Positions 17,501 to 26,463 of a stretch of DNA of 64,000 nt are shown here, piece after piece. Position 1 is the first letter of the stretch. Each line of letters starts with the position of its first letter. The position numbers and the translations under genes were made by a program. The notes beneath the pieces were generated by a model that searched no databases, was not told the origin of the DNA, and saw only the letters and a program-made list of their open reading frames with translations. The stretch is taken from positions 62,001 to 126,000 of the forward strand of contig JAABRD010000006.1 of NCBI GenBank assembly GCA_011391085.1, written 5' to 3'. Origin of the DNA: Thiotrichaceae bacterium (GTDB lineage: Bacteria > Pseudomonadota > Gammaproteobacteria > Beggiatoales > Beggiatoaceae).

Positions 17501-18347
17501 GTTTTAATTGTCCAGCCCGAATAAAAATGTCGCCACCGTTGCCACCATTCTCACTGTTGCTGATAATCAGTGTGTTTTCAGCAGTGAGGGGACCAGTTTG
17601 GGTAGAGGGGCTAAATTCTAAACCGGTGTCACGCAAAAAGACTTCTCCAGAGGAGGCTAGACTGGCCAGATTGATGCGACCTGCGGAGGCGGATAAGACC
17701 GATTTCCAGTCCGTCCAGCGTTGCTGTTCATCTAACTTAGGAGGAGAGGTACCCGTTAATCGTAATTCGCCTCCTATCAGAGATAAAGTTTTACCTTCTG
17801 GTACTGAGAGAATACTATTTTGTGTGATAATAGGGGCGGGGGCGTTGGTTAAAAAGCCAAAAGAAGTTGCGGGTGCTATCACTAGCATGGGGTTGTCGGA
17901 AGGATGGGCATGGACTTCCGTGGTTTGCCCATCAAATCGTAACACATCAGCCGTGCTGGCATGAAAACTCCCCTGCACATCCAGTTTAGCGTGAGGGCCA
18001 AACATGATGCCATAAGGGTTGAGGAAGTACATATTGGCATTGGGAATCGTGGAACGAATCGTGCCATCAATGCTAGACGGTTGCCCACCTGTGACGCGAC
18101 TGATAATATTGGCCACATTAGCAGGACCTGTGAAGGTAGCTGTTTCGTTATTTTTTAAATTGAAGTCACGAAAACTATGGAAGAGGTTACCACTTTGTTG
18201 TAATCCCAAGTTGGCGCCAATTTGATAGTTGGGACCAGATAACACGTTGTTTTTACCCAGTGTACCATCGAGAGTCATTTGGGCCAACAAGGGTTGTCCT
18301 GTCAAGAGTAAACAGGCGGAGAGAGGTAAATGTAATTTTTTTGGCAT
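14535..18347 (-). CDS. Filamentous haemagglutinin-like TpsA exoprotein with 54-residue repeats
   Basis: A 1270-residue protein. A signal peptide (1-22, ending LLAQ) precedes the two-partner secretion domain (about 25-260), recognised by NYQIGANLGLQQSGNLFHSF, the ANVANIISRVTGG loop and FLNPYGIMFGP. The shaft includes nine consecutive repeats of 53-55 residues (DNA about 15535-16985), consensus LTAKTVAITDPGVIHSSTTG followed by AGGTVTVNTDQLTVSGRIES. The C-terminal part has further beta-helical segments and no known effector domain. Such proteins are secreted by a TpsB porin, but no TpsB gene is in the window. Likely role: surface adhesion or filament structure. Confidence 0.92.
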   Translation of the reverse strand: MPKKLHLPLSACLLLTGQPLLAQMTLDGTLGKNNVLSGPNYQIGANLGLQQSGNLFHSFRDFNLKNNETATFTGPANVANIISRVTGGQPSSIDGTIRSTIPNANMYFLNPYGIMFGPHAKLDVQGSFHASTADVLRFDGQTTEVHAHPSDNPMLVIAPATSFGFLTNAPAPIITQNSILSVPEGKTLSLIGGELRLTGTSPPKLDEQQRWTDWKSVLSASAGRINLASLASSGEVFLRDTGLEFSPSTQTGPLTAENTLIISNSENGGNGGDIFIRAGQLKLSRTDIETSNWTTNSNKTGRIDIDGDTLELDGSELSTTSYGSGGAGDITLKIAGNLTLLGARSPNGSSVIASHAQQGQRAGQLNLQAKQVQVRDGSQIFTDTEGPGPGGAITIQTETLEVTGTAGLGQASRISTETRSPNINAGTGGEIKLNAETITVANHGQVETRSGGSGASGNLDLTAKTVAVTDQALVQSHATGAGASGTVTVNTDQLTVSGQIASRTHSGSGGHLNVTAKTVAITDPGVVHSGTTGAGAGGTVTINTDELTVSGRIESDSQDSGAGGNLDLTAKTVAVTDPGLIHSGTTGAGAGGKVTLNTADELTVSGRIESRSQHFGAGGNLDLTAKTVTVTNPGVIHSSTTGAGTGGTVTVNTDQLTMTGRIESQSQESGSGGHLNVTTQTVAITDPGVIHSSTTGTGAGGTVTVNTNQMTVSGRIESHTQNSGTGGNLKLTSPNVAITDSGVIHSSTSGTGAGGTVTVETNQLTMTGRIESQTQHIGSGGPVNLTTKTLAITDPGLVHSSTSGTGAGGTVTVNADRLTVSGRIETHAEQTGAGGNLELTSPTLTVSNQGLIQTMTTGAGDGGSVKMNTEELTLSGQIESDTQHSGAGGNVALTAKTVTMTHPATIHSRTTGPGAGGAVTVHTDQMMMTEAHIGSVTSATGIGGAIQMKASSLTLLQGGTIEAHSKNRGLGGAISLQIADSLKLSGASSKRYPSRIATGSWFQDETASDAGAGGDIEITSTRLSLLDRGQITAFTHGTGKGGEMTFNIKGKLAIHGTWQLDNPQTALSDEYPRTSGIFTRSFYNHEDAGDAGDLTISATDLELLRGGELATVARYAGGGNLLINVTDKLLLQDSLLVAYFKQHRKNSGNITLNRSNSLILNNSKIFSEVEFGKAGDAHIASDKIAVSSNSSLSATLRLQIDGQLFLGSPEESLCPDALLGSQKFLDASGLMQTPCGLRDNTSSFIITEREGVSEPQDDLLPSGLPRLGNK
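15535..16985 (-). repeat. Nine 162-bp coding repeats in the haemagglutinin-like gene
   Basis: Nine tandem units of 53-55 codons, each with the pattern G(N/H)L.(L/V)T...V..T, HS.TTGAGAGGTVTVNT and (S/T)GRIES.(S/T)Q. Units are similar but not identical. One carries an extra codon (NTADEL). Long similar units favour recombinational length change of the beta-helix shaft. Confidence 0.9.
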
Positions 18348-18408
18348 TGTTAATGGTCTGTTTAAAATAATTTAAATTATCCAGGAGTCCAAAGCGTAGC
18401 TTTGCCAG

Positions 18409-18479
18409 GTATAGTAATATTCCTCATCACTTGTACCCCCCTGCCCCCCGTACACGGGGGGAGTGACTCCCACCGCGTG
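18409..18479. mobile_element. Truncated C element
   Basis: Left terminus TATAGTAATATTCC with TTGTACCCCCC and the CCCCCCGTACACGGGGGG palindrome. It breaks off at the left boundary of the D element, so D inserted into or replaced its right half. Confidence 0.6.
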
Positions 18480-18734
18480 GGTAGTGTTGCAAAGGTAATG
18501 GCTGTGGGTTTTGGAGTACGGAATTTATTCCGTTTTTTGGAGTACGGAATTTATTCCGCTGGAGTACGGAATTTATTCCGTTGGAGTACGGAATTTATTC
18601 CGTTGGAGTACGGAATTTATTCCGCTGGAGTACGGAATTTATTCCGCTGGAGTACGGAATAAATTCCGTACTCCAAAAAACGGAATAAATTCCGTACTCC
18701 AAAACCGCTATACCATTACTTGTACAACACTACC
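18480..18734. mobile_element. D element: palindrome array with GGTAGTGTTG ends
   Basis: Imperfect inverted ends (GGTAGTGTTGCAAAGGTAATGG and its complement, given here as GGTAGTGTTG...CAACACTACC) enclose seven or more units of GGAGTACGGAATTTATTCCG followed by the inverse CGGAATAAATTCCGTACTCC. Each unit contains the palindrome CGGAATTTATTCCG-like. No direct target duplication was found. The right end encodes the tail and stop of the Dam relic. Confidence 0.75.
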
Positions 18735-19024
18735 AAATTTTTAGATACATAAACCGATTCGTAAGTGATTTCGTGTCTGCCTAACAGGGTTGCCTGGGTA
18801 GAACGTCCTGCTTCTATTTCGAAACGATACAGACCCAGTTCTTTAGGTAACAATTGCCCATATCGCTGTTGGCCCGTCCGTCCATCATAGCTAAGAATAA
18901 ATAGTACATCTTTACCTGAAAAGGGTTCAAACAAAGTTTGAATGTCGTATGGAAAAAATTGCAAAATACATTTTGCCAAATTGCGTTTGCTACCTTGATA
19001 AGGAATCGGATGTGGAACTTTCAT
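18716..19024 (-). pseudogene. DNA adenine methylase relic with internal deletion
   Basis: A 102-codon open frame that joins two ends of a Dam-family methylase. Residues 1-36 (PIPYQGSKRNLAK... to FEPFSG) match the N-terminus with SAM motif I. Residues 37-96 (VLFILSYDGRTG, ELGLYRFEIEAGRSTQATLLGRHEITYES) match the C-terminus. The whole middle, including the catalytic DPPY motif, is missing, so methylation activity is not expected. The frame is preserved across the junction. The last residues VVLYK and the TAA stop come from the D element. It lies downstream of mutS on the same strand. Confidence 0.85.
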
Positions 19025-19035
19025 AAGTTTCTCTC

Positions 19036-19141
19036 GGTTAATGGAAAATGAAACAAACTATGCCGTACTTACGGCTTCAGCCGGGTGACGTGCCATTCCC
19101 CGGCTAAAGCCTCTAGTCCGGTGTTTATTTTCCATTCTCCA
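19036..19141. repeat. Composite palindrome between mutS and the Dam relic
   Basis: GGAAAATGAAAC, an E-type hairpin (about 19070-19118, ACGGCTTCAGCCGG...CCGGCTAAAGCCTCTAGTCC) and TTTTCCATTCTCCATT, again an inverted array around an E hairpin. Confidence 0.8.
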
Positions 19142-21715
19142 TTACCCCACCATCCCCTTTAACTGATACACCAATTCCAACGCTTGCCTTGGTGTCAAAT
19201 CCTCCACCAAAATAGTTTGCAACTTCGTCACCACAGAATGAGTCGTTCCTGTCGAAGGAGGTGGCGCCAAATTCAGTTTCGTTTGTTGCGGCGTCATCAA
19301 TAACTGTTGTTCTTCTAACTTCTTGAGATGACTCCGGGCTTGATTAACCACGCTTCTAGGGACACCAGCTAACAGGGCTACTTGGAGACCGTAACTTTGA
19401 CTCGCAGGTCCTGCCTTGACGGTGTGCATAAAAATCAATTTATCTCCTTGTTCCACGGCGTCCATGTGAATGTTGGCAATCATTTTATATATCTCCGGCA
19501 ACCGCGTCATTTCAAAATAATGGGTGGCAAATAACGTGTAAGCACCTATTTTGGTGGCCAAGTGTTCGGCACTGGCCCAGGCTAACGAAAGACCGTCAAA
19601 GGTACTGGTGCCACGCCCAATTTCGTCCATCAAGACGAGGCTATTGCGAGTGGCATTGTGTAAAATATTTGCCGTTTCCGTCATTTCTACCATAAACGTG
19701 GAACGTCCGCCTGCTAAATCGTCACTCGCCCCGATGCGGGTGAAAATGCCATCAATGGGTCCCAGCACCGCTTTTTGGGCGGGGACAAAGCTGCCAATGT
19801 GGGCCATCAGGACAATCAAGGCCGTTTGGCGCATATAAACAGACTTGCCAGACATGTTGGCACCCGTAATCAGTAGCATACGGTGCTGATTATCTAAAGT
19901 CAAGTCATTGGGAATAAAGGGCGTCTCTTGCACGGCTTCTACCACAGGATGCCGGCCTTCCACAATCTCAATGCCTTCCTGGTCACTGAATTGGGGAGGA
20001 TAATATTTGAGGGTATCAGCCCGTTCCGCAAAGTTATTGAGAACGTCCAGTTCCGCCAACCCCGCACTACTGTCTTGCAATTTTTTCAAATCCGCTTGAA
20101 GGATTTCTAACAGTCGTTCATACAAATATTTCTCCCGACTCAAAGCCCTCTCTTTGGCACTTAACACTTTGTCTTCAAACGCCTTCAACTCCGCAGTAAT
20201 ATAACGTTCGGCATTTTTCAACGTTTGCCGCCGATTATAGTTGGCAGGAATTTTATGGTCGCTATGTGCGCGACTGATTTCAATGTAAAAGCCTTGCACT
20301 TTGTTGTAACCCACTTTCAAGTTAGCAATCCCCGTGCGTTCCCGTTCCTGGGCTTCCAGTTTCAACAAGAATTGCCCAGCGTTTTCGCTTAAACTGCGCA
20401 ATTCATCCAGTTCGGCATCGTAGCCAGGGGCAATGACGCCGCCGTCCCGAATCAGTAGTGGAGGCGTTTCGATGACCGCCTTCCATAATAACTCCTGTAA
20501 TTTGGGGAAGCCAGAAATTTGTTGTGCTAAGGTGGTCAAGTGAGGACAGTTCACTTCTGCTAACAACGTTTGCACCTCCGGCAACAGTCCTAATGCAGTG
20601 CGCAATTGCATCAAGTCCCGTGGTCGGGCCGTTTTCAAAGCAATTCTGGCTAAGATCCGTTCAATGTCTCCAATGCCACGTAATTGTTGATATAGCGGTT
20701 CGCGAACCGATGATTCTAACAGGGCGCCGACACTTTGATGACGGGCTTGTAACAAAGTGATGTTGCGTAATGGACGATGTAACCACCGTCGCAATAAGCG
20801 ACCTCCCATAGAGGTGGCGCATTGGTCTAAAACGTTGACCAACGTTTGTTCGCGTTTGCCAATTAGGCGACTGTCTAATTCCAAATTGCGGCGCGTGGCA
20901 ACATCCATCAAGACACTCTCTTCCCGCCGTTCCCAATGCAAGTCTTGAATGTGAGGTAACACGGTTTTTTGAGTGTCACTGGCGTATTGTAACAAACAGC
21001 CGGCGGCACATAAAGCGATGGTCAAATGTTCACAACCAAACCCGGCTAAATCTTGGGTGCCAAATTGTTGGGTCAACAATCGCCGTGCCGTTGTCAATTC
21101 AAAATACCACGGCGGTTGTTTCCGAATGGCGATTTTGGGTAAATTCAGCAAATGTAATTCTTCACTGATTAACAACTCCGCAGGTCGCAACCGTTCCAAT
21201 TCACTGTTCATAGCAACTTGTCCATGCACTTCTAACACCGTGAAGCGGCCACTGGATAGTTCCAAAGTGGCAATGCCTATCATGGTTTCGTTAGCGTGAA
21301 TGGCCGCTAATAAATTCTCTTGGCGTTCTTCTAACAACGCCTCCTCCGTCAACGTCCCTGGGGTGATAATGCGAGTCACTTTGCGTTCCACCAACCCTTT
21401 ACTGGTCGCCGGGTCGCCGATTTGTTCACAAATCACTGCCGACTCGCCTTGGCGCACTAATTTGATTAAATAGTTATCAAGCGCATGATAGGGGATGCCT
21501 GCCATGGGAATCGGTTGCCCACTGCTATTTTTACTGCGCGACGTTAAGGTGATGTCTAACAACTGTGCGGCCCTGCGGGCGTCTTCAAAAAAGAGTTCAT
21601 AAAAGTCTCCCATGCGATAAAATAATAGCATGTCAGGATACTCCGTTTTGAGGCGGAGGTACTGTTGCATCGCGGGGGTGTGGTCGGAGAAAGTGAGGTC
21701 GGTATCGTTTGACAT
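19142..21715 (-). CDS. mutS: DNA mismatch repair protein MutS
   Basis: An 857-residue MutS of full length. The mismatch-reading motif is GDFYELF (residues about 36-42), where the Phe stacks on mispaired DNA. Connector, core and clamp domains follow, then the ATPase with Walker [15 protein letters not shown] (about 617-630), Walker [17 protein letters not shown] and the signature FATHYFEM. The C-terminal dimerisation tail is present ([16 protein letters not shown]). It binds base mismatches and recruits MutL. No mutL or mutH is nearby. The ATG start has no obvious Shine-Dalgarno. Confidence 0.98.
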   Translation of the reverse strand: MSNDTDLTFSDHTPAMQQYLRLKTEYPDMLLFYRMGDFYELFFEDARRAAQLLDITLTSRSKNSSGQPIPMAGIPYHALDNYLIKLVRQGESAVICEQIGDPATSKGLVERKVTRIITPGTLTEEALLEERQENLLAAIHANETMIGIATLELSSGRFTVLEVHGQVAMNSELERLRPAELLISEELHLLNLPKIAIRKQPPWYFELTTARRLLTQQFGTQDLAGFGCEHLTIALCAAGCLLQYASDTQKTVLPHIQDLHWERREESVLMDVATRRNLELDSRLIGKREQTLVNVLDQCATSMGGRLLRRWLHRPLRNITLLQARHQSVGALLESSVREPLYQQLRGIGDIERILARIALKTARPRDLMQLRTALGLLPEVQTLLAEVNCPHLTTLAQQISGFPKLQELLWKAVIETPPLLIRDGGVIAPGYDAELDELRSLSENAGQFLLKLEAQERERTGIANLKVGYNKVQGFYIEISRAHSDHKIPANYNRRQTLKNAERYITAELKAFEDKVLSAKERALSREKYLYERLLEILQADLKKLQDSSAGLAELDVLNNFAERADTLKYYPPQFSDQEGIEIVEGRHPVVEAVQETPFIPNDLTLDNQHRMLLITGANMSGKSVYMRQTALIVLMAHIGSFVPAQKAVLGPIDGIFTRIGASDDLAGGRSTFMVEMTETANILHNATRNSLVLMDEIGRGTSTFDGLSLAWASAEHLATKIGAYTLFATHYFEMTRLPEIYKMIANIHMDAVEQGDKLIFMHTVKAGPASQSYGLQVALLAGVPRSVVNQARSHLKKLEEQQLLMTPQQTKLNLAPPPSTGTTHSVVTKLQTILVEDLTPRQALELVYQLKGMVG

Positions 21716-21975
21716 GGAGGTTATTTAAAGTTTAAAACTGAGAAGTATATAGGGTGCGGGTAGTGTGTGGTGGAAACTGGCACACAAGATTGGAGATTGT
21801 CGCCGTAATATGGTAGCATTCTCAACAAATTGGTACGATTCCCTCTGGAACGCAATAAGAATTATTGCGCAACCGTCCGCCATTCCATTCGCGATAAATT
21901 TTCATATTGCGACATAATAATCGATGTTGAGTTCAAATTAAACTCTGGGGTGAGTCATCGTGAACGCGAAAATGG

Positions 21976-22113
21976 GGTAGTGATGCAATCTGGGTGAAAT
22001 ATCGTGCCGTTTCTCTTCGTCTTGAACTCTGATTGAGATGATTAAATGAGGGCTATGAAAGGAGGCTATGACTAATCAGAGTTCAGACAGTACACCCACA
22101 TTGCCTCACTACC
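21976..22113. mobile_element. A element A3 (138 bp)
   Basis: A-type ends with an internal deletion relative to the 165-bp form (part of the right-hand core is missing). Flanks are GAAAATGG and AAAAATGG, an 8-bp duplication with one mismatch. Confidence 0.8.
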
Positions 22114-22179
22114 AAAAATGGTTTATTGGTGGTCAGTTACACGCTAGGCTTGAATTGACTTAGGTTGCTATTATTATTC

Positions 22180-22208
22180 TTGACAATTAATTATAGCCAA
22201 GTTAGAAT
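22180..22208 (+). promoter_or_regulatory. Sigma-70-like promoter TTGACA-N17-TAGAAT
   Basis: A -35 box TTGACA at 22180-22185 and a -10 box TAGAAT at 22203-22208 with the ideal 17-base spacer. It points to the methyltransferase gene, whose ATG is about 440 bases on. A elements at 22250 and 22391-22555 now lie between, so the leader has probably been lengthened by insertions. Confidence 0.5.
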
Positions 22209-22390
22209 GAGTAACAGGCTTAGGATTGCCCAGCACTATTCTATTTTTTGGTAGTGATGCAATGTGGGTGATTTTCTAAGTAGGGGCAACCCTTGTGGTT
22301 GCCCGCGACGGTGGCGATTCGAAACCACAAAGTAAATTTCGTAGGTTGGAGTGAGCGTTAGCGAACTCCAACTATTTCATTGTAAATTTC

Positions 22391-22555
22391 GGTAGTGATG
22401 CAATGTGGGTGAAATGTCTGAACTCTGATTAGAATGATTTTCAGATGGACTCTGATTAGTCATAGCCTCCTTTCATAGCCCTCATTTAATCATCTAAATC
22501 AAAGTTCAAGACGAAGAGAAACTGCACGATATTTCACCCAGATTGCATCACTACC
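22391..22555. mobile_element. A element A5 (165 bp), perfect duplication
   Basis: Full-length core type with ends GGTAGTGATGCAATGTGGG and GATTGCATCACTACC. A perfect 8-bp duplication TAAATTTC lies at 22383-22390 and 22556-22563. Confidence 0.92.
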
Positions 22556-22648
22556 TAAATTTCGTAGGTTGGAGTGAGCGTTAGGCCATTGTTGGAGTTC
22601 GCTGACGCTCACTCCAACCTACAACTACTACCACTACAACTCAATTTT

Positions 22649-24220
22649 ATGGGACAACGAGTTATTTCTAACAATACGCTTTTCTATGGCGACAACTTAA
22701 CCATTTTGCGGGACTATCTGGCAGATGAGACGATAGATTTGATTTACCTCGACCCGCCGTTTAATTCCAGTCGCAATTACAACGTCCTCTATAAAGACGA
22801 AAGTGGCGCCGATGCAGAGGCGCAAATTGTGGCGTTTGAGGACACTTGGCATTGGAATCAGGGGACCGAGAATCAATATCGTGAGTTAGCTGCCGTGAGT
22901 GATAAGTTAGCCCGTTTATTGGAAACGTTGGTGGAGGTGATGGGCCGGAATCAGATGACCGCGTATTTGGTGATGATGGCGGTGCGCTTGGTGGAATTGC
23001 ATCGCGTGTTGAAACCGACGGGGAGTTTGTATTTGCATTGTGACCCGACGGCGAGTCATTATTTGAAGATGGTTTTGGATATGATTTTTGGGGTGGGGAA
23101 CTTTCAGAATGAAGTGATTTGGTGCTATGGAGAACGTGGTATTTCTAAAACTTCATACAATAAGAAACATGATGTTATCCTGTTTTATACCAAGCAGAAG
23201 GGAAAACATACCTTCAACTATAAAGCCATAGCAGAAGATTATTCGGAAAGAAGTCTAAAGAAGTTCAAACATGTTGATGAAGATGGTAGGAAGTTTAGAA
23301 TTAGAGGGCGTAATGTTCCTGAAGCAGGTAAATGGAGGCAGAAAACCGATATACCAATAGAGTATGAAAGCGAATATACTTATAGGCAATATCTGGATGA
23401 GTCTGAAGGTGTTTTAGCTCGTGATTGGTTTGAAATGGCATTTCTCAATCAAGCGGCTAATGAACGCCTCGGCTACCCCACCCAAAAACCTTTCGCCCTC
23501 TTAGAACGCATTATCCAAGCCAGTAGCAACCCCGGTGACGTGGTACTAGACCCCTTTTGTGGCTGTGGCACCGCGGTACATGCGGCCCACAAATTGAGGC
23601 GCATTTGGGCTGGCATTGACATTACTCCCCTGGCGACGACCCTAATCAAGAGTCGTCTCTACGATGCCTTCAAAATAGAAGCGAAGAAAGATTATGACCT
23701 GATTGGCGAACCGACCACCTTATCGGATGCGCAACATCTGGCCATGCAAGACCGCTATCAATTCCAATGGTGGGCATTAGGTTTGTTGCCGGCCCGCCCG
23801 TATGGAGGACAAGGAGATAGCAAACAGGGTAAGAAGGGGGCGGATAAAGGCATTGACGGGATGATTACGTTTCAAGATAGCTACGACGGAGTTGACAAAC
23901 GTATCATCATCCAAGTCAAAAGTGGCAAGGTCTCCAGCCACGACCTGCGGGATTTACATGGGACGGTGGAACGTGAAAAGAATGCCGTGATGGGGATTCT
24001 TCTCACCCTCGAACCACCCTCGCGAAATATGGAACTGGAACGAATGGAAATCGGTTATTATCATTCTACAACTCTTAACCGTGACTATCCGAAAATCCAA
24101 ATTTTTACCATCGAACAACTGCTGACAGGGACGAAACTCAAAATTCCTGGCCTGGATACCACGCTGAAACGTGCCCAGGCTGAACAAATTGGTCTGGTTG
24201 AACAAGACCCATTGTTGTAA
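22649..24220 (+). CDS. DNA methyltransferase fused to an Mrr-like nuclease domain
   Basis: About 523 residues from ATG 22649; an in-frame extension to 22574 is repeat sequence. The catalytic motif DPPFNSSRNYNV (about 35) precedes the SAM motif DPFCGCGTAVHAA (about 301), the beta-class order of N6-adenine/N4-cytosine methylases. After about residue 370 comes GADKGIDGMITF (about 398-409) and IIIQVKSGK (about 419-427), the D...QxK core of Mrr-type restriction endonucleases. One polypeptide may therefore both modify and cut DNA, with no separate specificity subunit nearby. Codon choice in the middle (23110-23420, AT-rich) differs from the flanks, suggesting a recombined specificity region. Confidence 0.85.
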   Translation: MGQRVISNNTLFYGDNLTILRDYLADETIDLIYLDPPFNSSRNYNVLYKDESGADAEAQIVAFEDTWHWNQGTENQYRELAAVSDKLARLLETLVEVMGRNQMTAYLVMMAVRLVELHRVLKPTGSLYLHCDPTASHYLKMVLDMIFGVGNFQNEVIWCYGERGISKTSYNKKHDVILFYTKQKGKHTFNYKAIAEDYSERSLKKFKHVDEDGRKFRIRGRNVPEAGKWRQKTDIPIEYESEYTYRQYLDESEGVLARDWFEMAFLNQAANERLGYPTQKPFALLERIIQASSNPGDVVLDPFCGCGTAVHAAHKLRRIWAGIDITPLATTLIKSRLYDAFKIEAKKDYDLIGEPTTLSDAQHLAMQDRYQFQWWALGLLPARPYGGQGDSKQGKKGADKGIDGMITFQDSYDGVDKRIIIQVKSGKVSSHDLRDLHGTVEREKNAVMGILLTLEPPSRNMELERMEIGYYHSTTLNRDYPKIQIFTIEQLLTGTKLKIPGLDTTLKRAQAEQIGLVEQDPLL

Positions 24221-24370
24221 TATAGTGATATTCCTATCAATTTGTACCTTATCCTCTGGAGCGCAATAAGAATTATTGCGCCCCCCTGCGCCCGCGCAGC
24301 GGCGGCGCAAAGCACAATAATTCTTATTGTGCTCCAGAGGAAGTCGTACAATTTGATTGGAATATGACTA
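24221..24370. mobile_element. C element with GCGCAATAAGAATTATTGCG core
   Basis: Ends TATAGTGATATTCC and GGAATATGACTA, inner TTGTAC/GTACAA, and a GAGCGCAATAAGAATTATTG palindrome. It starts directly after the TAA of the methyltransferase gene. Confidence 0.7.
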
Positions 24371-24546
24371 AGTAGTGAAGCAGAAATTTTCTGGTATAAT
24401 GACGCCTTTACCCTCACCCCCAGCCCCTCTCCCTACGGGCGTGGGGAGAAAACCACTGAGGTTGCCTGTCTCCCCTCTCCCTCTGGGAGAGGGGCCGGGG
24501 GTGAGGGCGACGATTGAAAATACCGTAAAATTTCTGCTTCGGTACT
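24371..24546. mobile_element. B element B1 (176 bp) flanked by TA
   Basis: Ends AGTAGTGAAGCAGAAATTTT and the complement AAAATTTCTGCTTCGGTACT, flanked by TA at 24369-24370 and 24547-24548. The core is the CCCTCACCCCCAGCCCCTC hairpin also found in A elements. The downstream TPR gene takes its TAA stop from this junction. Confidence 0.85.
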
Positions 24547-26234
24547 TATACTTGGCTATCTGCACACAAGGTACTCAATTTTCCCCTGCCTGCTAAAGCC
24601 TCCAGTCCCGCGGTGCCACCTTTTAGGGGATTACCTTTACCGTTGTCATGCCACCCCACTTTTTTCAGAAACTTCGCTTCCAAATCCCTTCGCAACGCCC
24701 GCAATGCTTCCCCCCATTCTTTCTGCACAGTTTGCCGATACACGGTGAATCCTCGAAACCAGGGGGATTCTTTACCTTCTACCATCCAACGCCATTCAGG
24801 AGGATGCGGAACTAACACTCGTGCCGTCTTCCCTAACCCCGCCCGCAGGTGCATATTGGTGTTGCTGACGCCGATATAGTCATGGAGTAGGAATAACAGT
24901 GCTAACATCTCTTCTAACGTTTCATTTAAGGCACTCAAATCGTGAACGTGGCGACCTAGAGTTTGGCTGAACCTAGCAAGGTCTTCCCTTGTGGGATGAC
25001 GTTGTAAAATCAACACCGTTGCAGGCAGAGGACGTAATATTTCCGCTAACACTTCGGGAGTCACTTCTTTGTATAACGAGTGATGGATGCTGTCTGACTT
25101 CACCGATTTCTCTGGCGCCGTCCCCGCCCGCCAAGTCACGCCTATATATGGAGGAGGTCCCAGTGACACTAATTGGCGATGTAATTTCTCCACCGTTTTG
25201 GGTAAGACGGATAAGGGTAACGGTGGTGGAACTTTTTCAATGCTATCCATTTCCAAAGCCACGGGTAAATCTCCAATTAACAATGAATGGTCCACTGGGA
25301 AATTCGCTTCTTGAGATTCCTCTAACCAGTGATCTAACCAAGGCTGGCGTTGCAAAATACTGGCAATTTTTTTCCCGCCGCGATAAGCCAACCATGCCCC
25401 TCGCGCTTTTAGAAGAAGGGCGAATCGTAGAAAAAATATCTCGTCTCCCAATCCTTGTTCACGGTTTAGTAATACGCGCTGACCTTGTAAAGTAGTCGGC
25501 AATATGGTGACTTGGGGAGAAGAGGGGCGGTATCTCCATAAGTATTCGCGCCACCCTTGGGCAAATTGACCGGTTCTTAATAAGACGGTGTAGTAATGAC
25601 AATGGGCTGCTACATTGTCTGGTTGAGTTTCGATAACTTGTTGATAACAGCGTCCTGCTTCCTCCATTTTATCTAAGGCTTCCCAAGCAGAACCTAAATT
25701 TTCCAAGGCGTCTATGAAGTTGGGAGAATATTGTAAAGCCTGTTGAAACGAGTCGACAGCCTCTGTCAAGCAGCCTTGCTGTTTCAATGCGACTCCTAGA
25801 TTATTATACGTTCCTGCATCCGCCGGTTGCAATTGTAAAGCGTGTCTAAAATAGGTAATAGCTGTTTCTAAATCATCTTGTTGGGAAACACAGATGCCTA
25901 AATTGTTATAGGCTAATGCCACCTCCTCTCCCTGAGAGGTTAATCGTAACGCCGTGTGATAAGATTGCATCGCCTCCTCCAAACGCCCCACGGTTCGCAA
26001 GACATTCCCTAAATTATTATGAAAGCCTGCGCTGTGAGGTTGGAGGAGTAGAGATTGTTTCATGTAATCAATCGCTTGTTCATGGTTTCCTCGACGTGCC
26101 GCGATGACGCCTAAAAAATGTAAAGATTCGGGATGTTGAGGGTGCTGTTGTAGGAGGTGTTGATATAGGGTTTCGGCTTCGGTTAGGTGACCGGTTTGGA
26201 GGTGTTGTTTGGCGATTTCTAGGGTTGTGGACAT
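24546..26234 (-). CDS. Tetratricopeptide-repeat protein with glycosyltransferase-like C-terminal region
   Basis: A 562-residue protein. At least six TPR units span about 1-235 (ALRLTSQGEEVALAYNNLGI, YNNLGVALKQQGCLTEAVDS and similar). The remainder (about 240-530) resembles the domain found after TPRs in many proteobacterial proteins of glycosyltransferase-9/O-GlcNAc-transferase type: NREQGLGDEIFFLRF, VTWRAGT and VSNTNMHLRAGLGK. Likely a sugar transfer role, not proven. The last ~25 residues (GLEALAG... to ADSQV) are encoded by repeat DNA and the TAA lies at the edge of B1, so the native C-terminus has been replaced. Confidence 0.82.
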   Translation of the reverse strand: MSTTLEIAKQHLQTGHLTEAETLYQHLLQQHPQHPESLHFLGVIAARRGNHEQAIDYMKQSLLLQPHSAGFHNNLGNVLRTVGRLEEAMQSYHTALRLTSQGEEVALAYNNLGICVSQQDDLETAITYFRHALQLQPADAGTYNNLGVALKQQGCLTEAVDSFQQALQYSPNFIDALENLGSAWEALDKMEEAGRCYQQVIETQPDNVAAHCHYYTVLLRTGQFAQGWREYLWRYRPSSPQVTILPTTLQGQRVLLNREQGLGDEIFFLRFALLLKARGAWLAYRGGKKIASILQRQPWLDHWLEESQEANFPVDHSLLIGDLPVALEMDSIEKVPPPLPLSVLPKTVEKLHRQLVSLGPPPYIGVTWRAGTAPEKSVKSDSIHHSLYKEVTPEVLAEILRPLPATVLILQRHPTREDLARFSQTLGRHVHDLSALNETLEEMLALLFLLHDYIGVSNTNMHLRAGLGKTARVLVPHPPEWRWMVEGKESPWFRGFTVYRQTVQKEWGEALRALRRDLEAKFLKKVGWHDNGKGNPLKGGTAGLEALAGRGKLSTLCADSQV

Positions 26235-26307
26235 AAATGATGTTTTTCTTAGAAATTCAAAAATACTGCATCTAAGTTAAGAAGTTGAAGTGGCGAAACA
26301 ATTAAAA

Positions 26308-26443
26308 TAGCGGTGGACTAGAGGCTTTAGCCGGTGGGGGGCAGAACAGAATTGAAATTGCAGTGCCCTCCCTCCGGCTGAAGCCTCTAGTCCAGCTATT
26401 GCAGTGCCCTCCCTCCGGCTAAAGCCTCTAGTCCACCTGTCGA
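26308..26443. repeat. E hairpins, three arms
   Basis: GGACTAGAGGCTTTAGCCGG followed by two inverted arms ending CTCTAGTCC, with GGGGGCAGAACAGAATTGAA as loop. The same loop sequence occurs in the E copies near 27615 and 35180. Confidence 0.85.
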
Positions 26444-26463
26444 TTAAGTTCGGGGGTTGTGTC

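Larger units (their letters stand above)
21716..22648. other. Long gap between mutS and the methyltransferase: three A elements and a promoter
   Basis: Contains a half copy of GGAACGCAATAAGAATTATTGCG (about 21845), A3 (21976-22113), unique AT-rich sequence (about 22114-22249) with a good promoter, an A left end at 22250, a GGGGCAACCC-type core, A5 (22391-22555), and palindromes of GTAGGTTGGAGTGAGCGTTA (about 22340-22372 and 22563-22622). No gene was recognised. Confidence 0.75.

Noticed and set aside
16347-18225. Plus-strand ORFs opposite the haemagglutinin-like gene
   Set aside because: They are shadows of a repetitive coding strand without ribosome sites or recognisable domains.
18480-18734. 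CRISPR-like regular array of 20-mers
   Set aside because: Spacers are almost absent or constant, the units are palindromic and flip orientation, and no cas genes are in the window.
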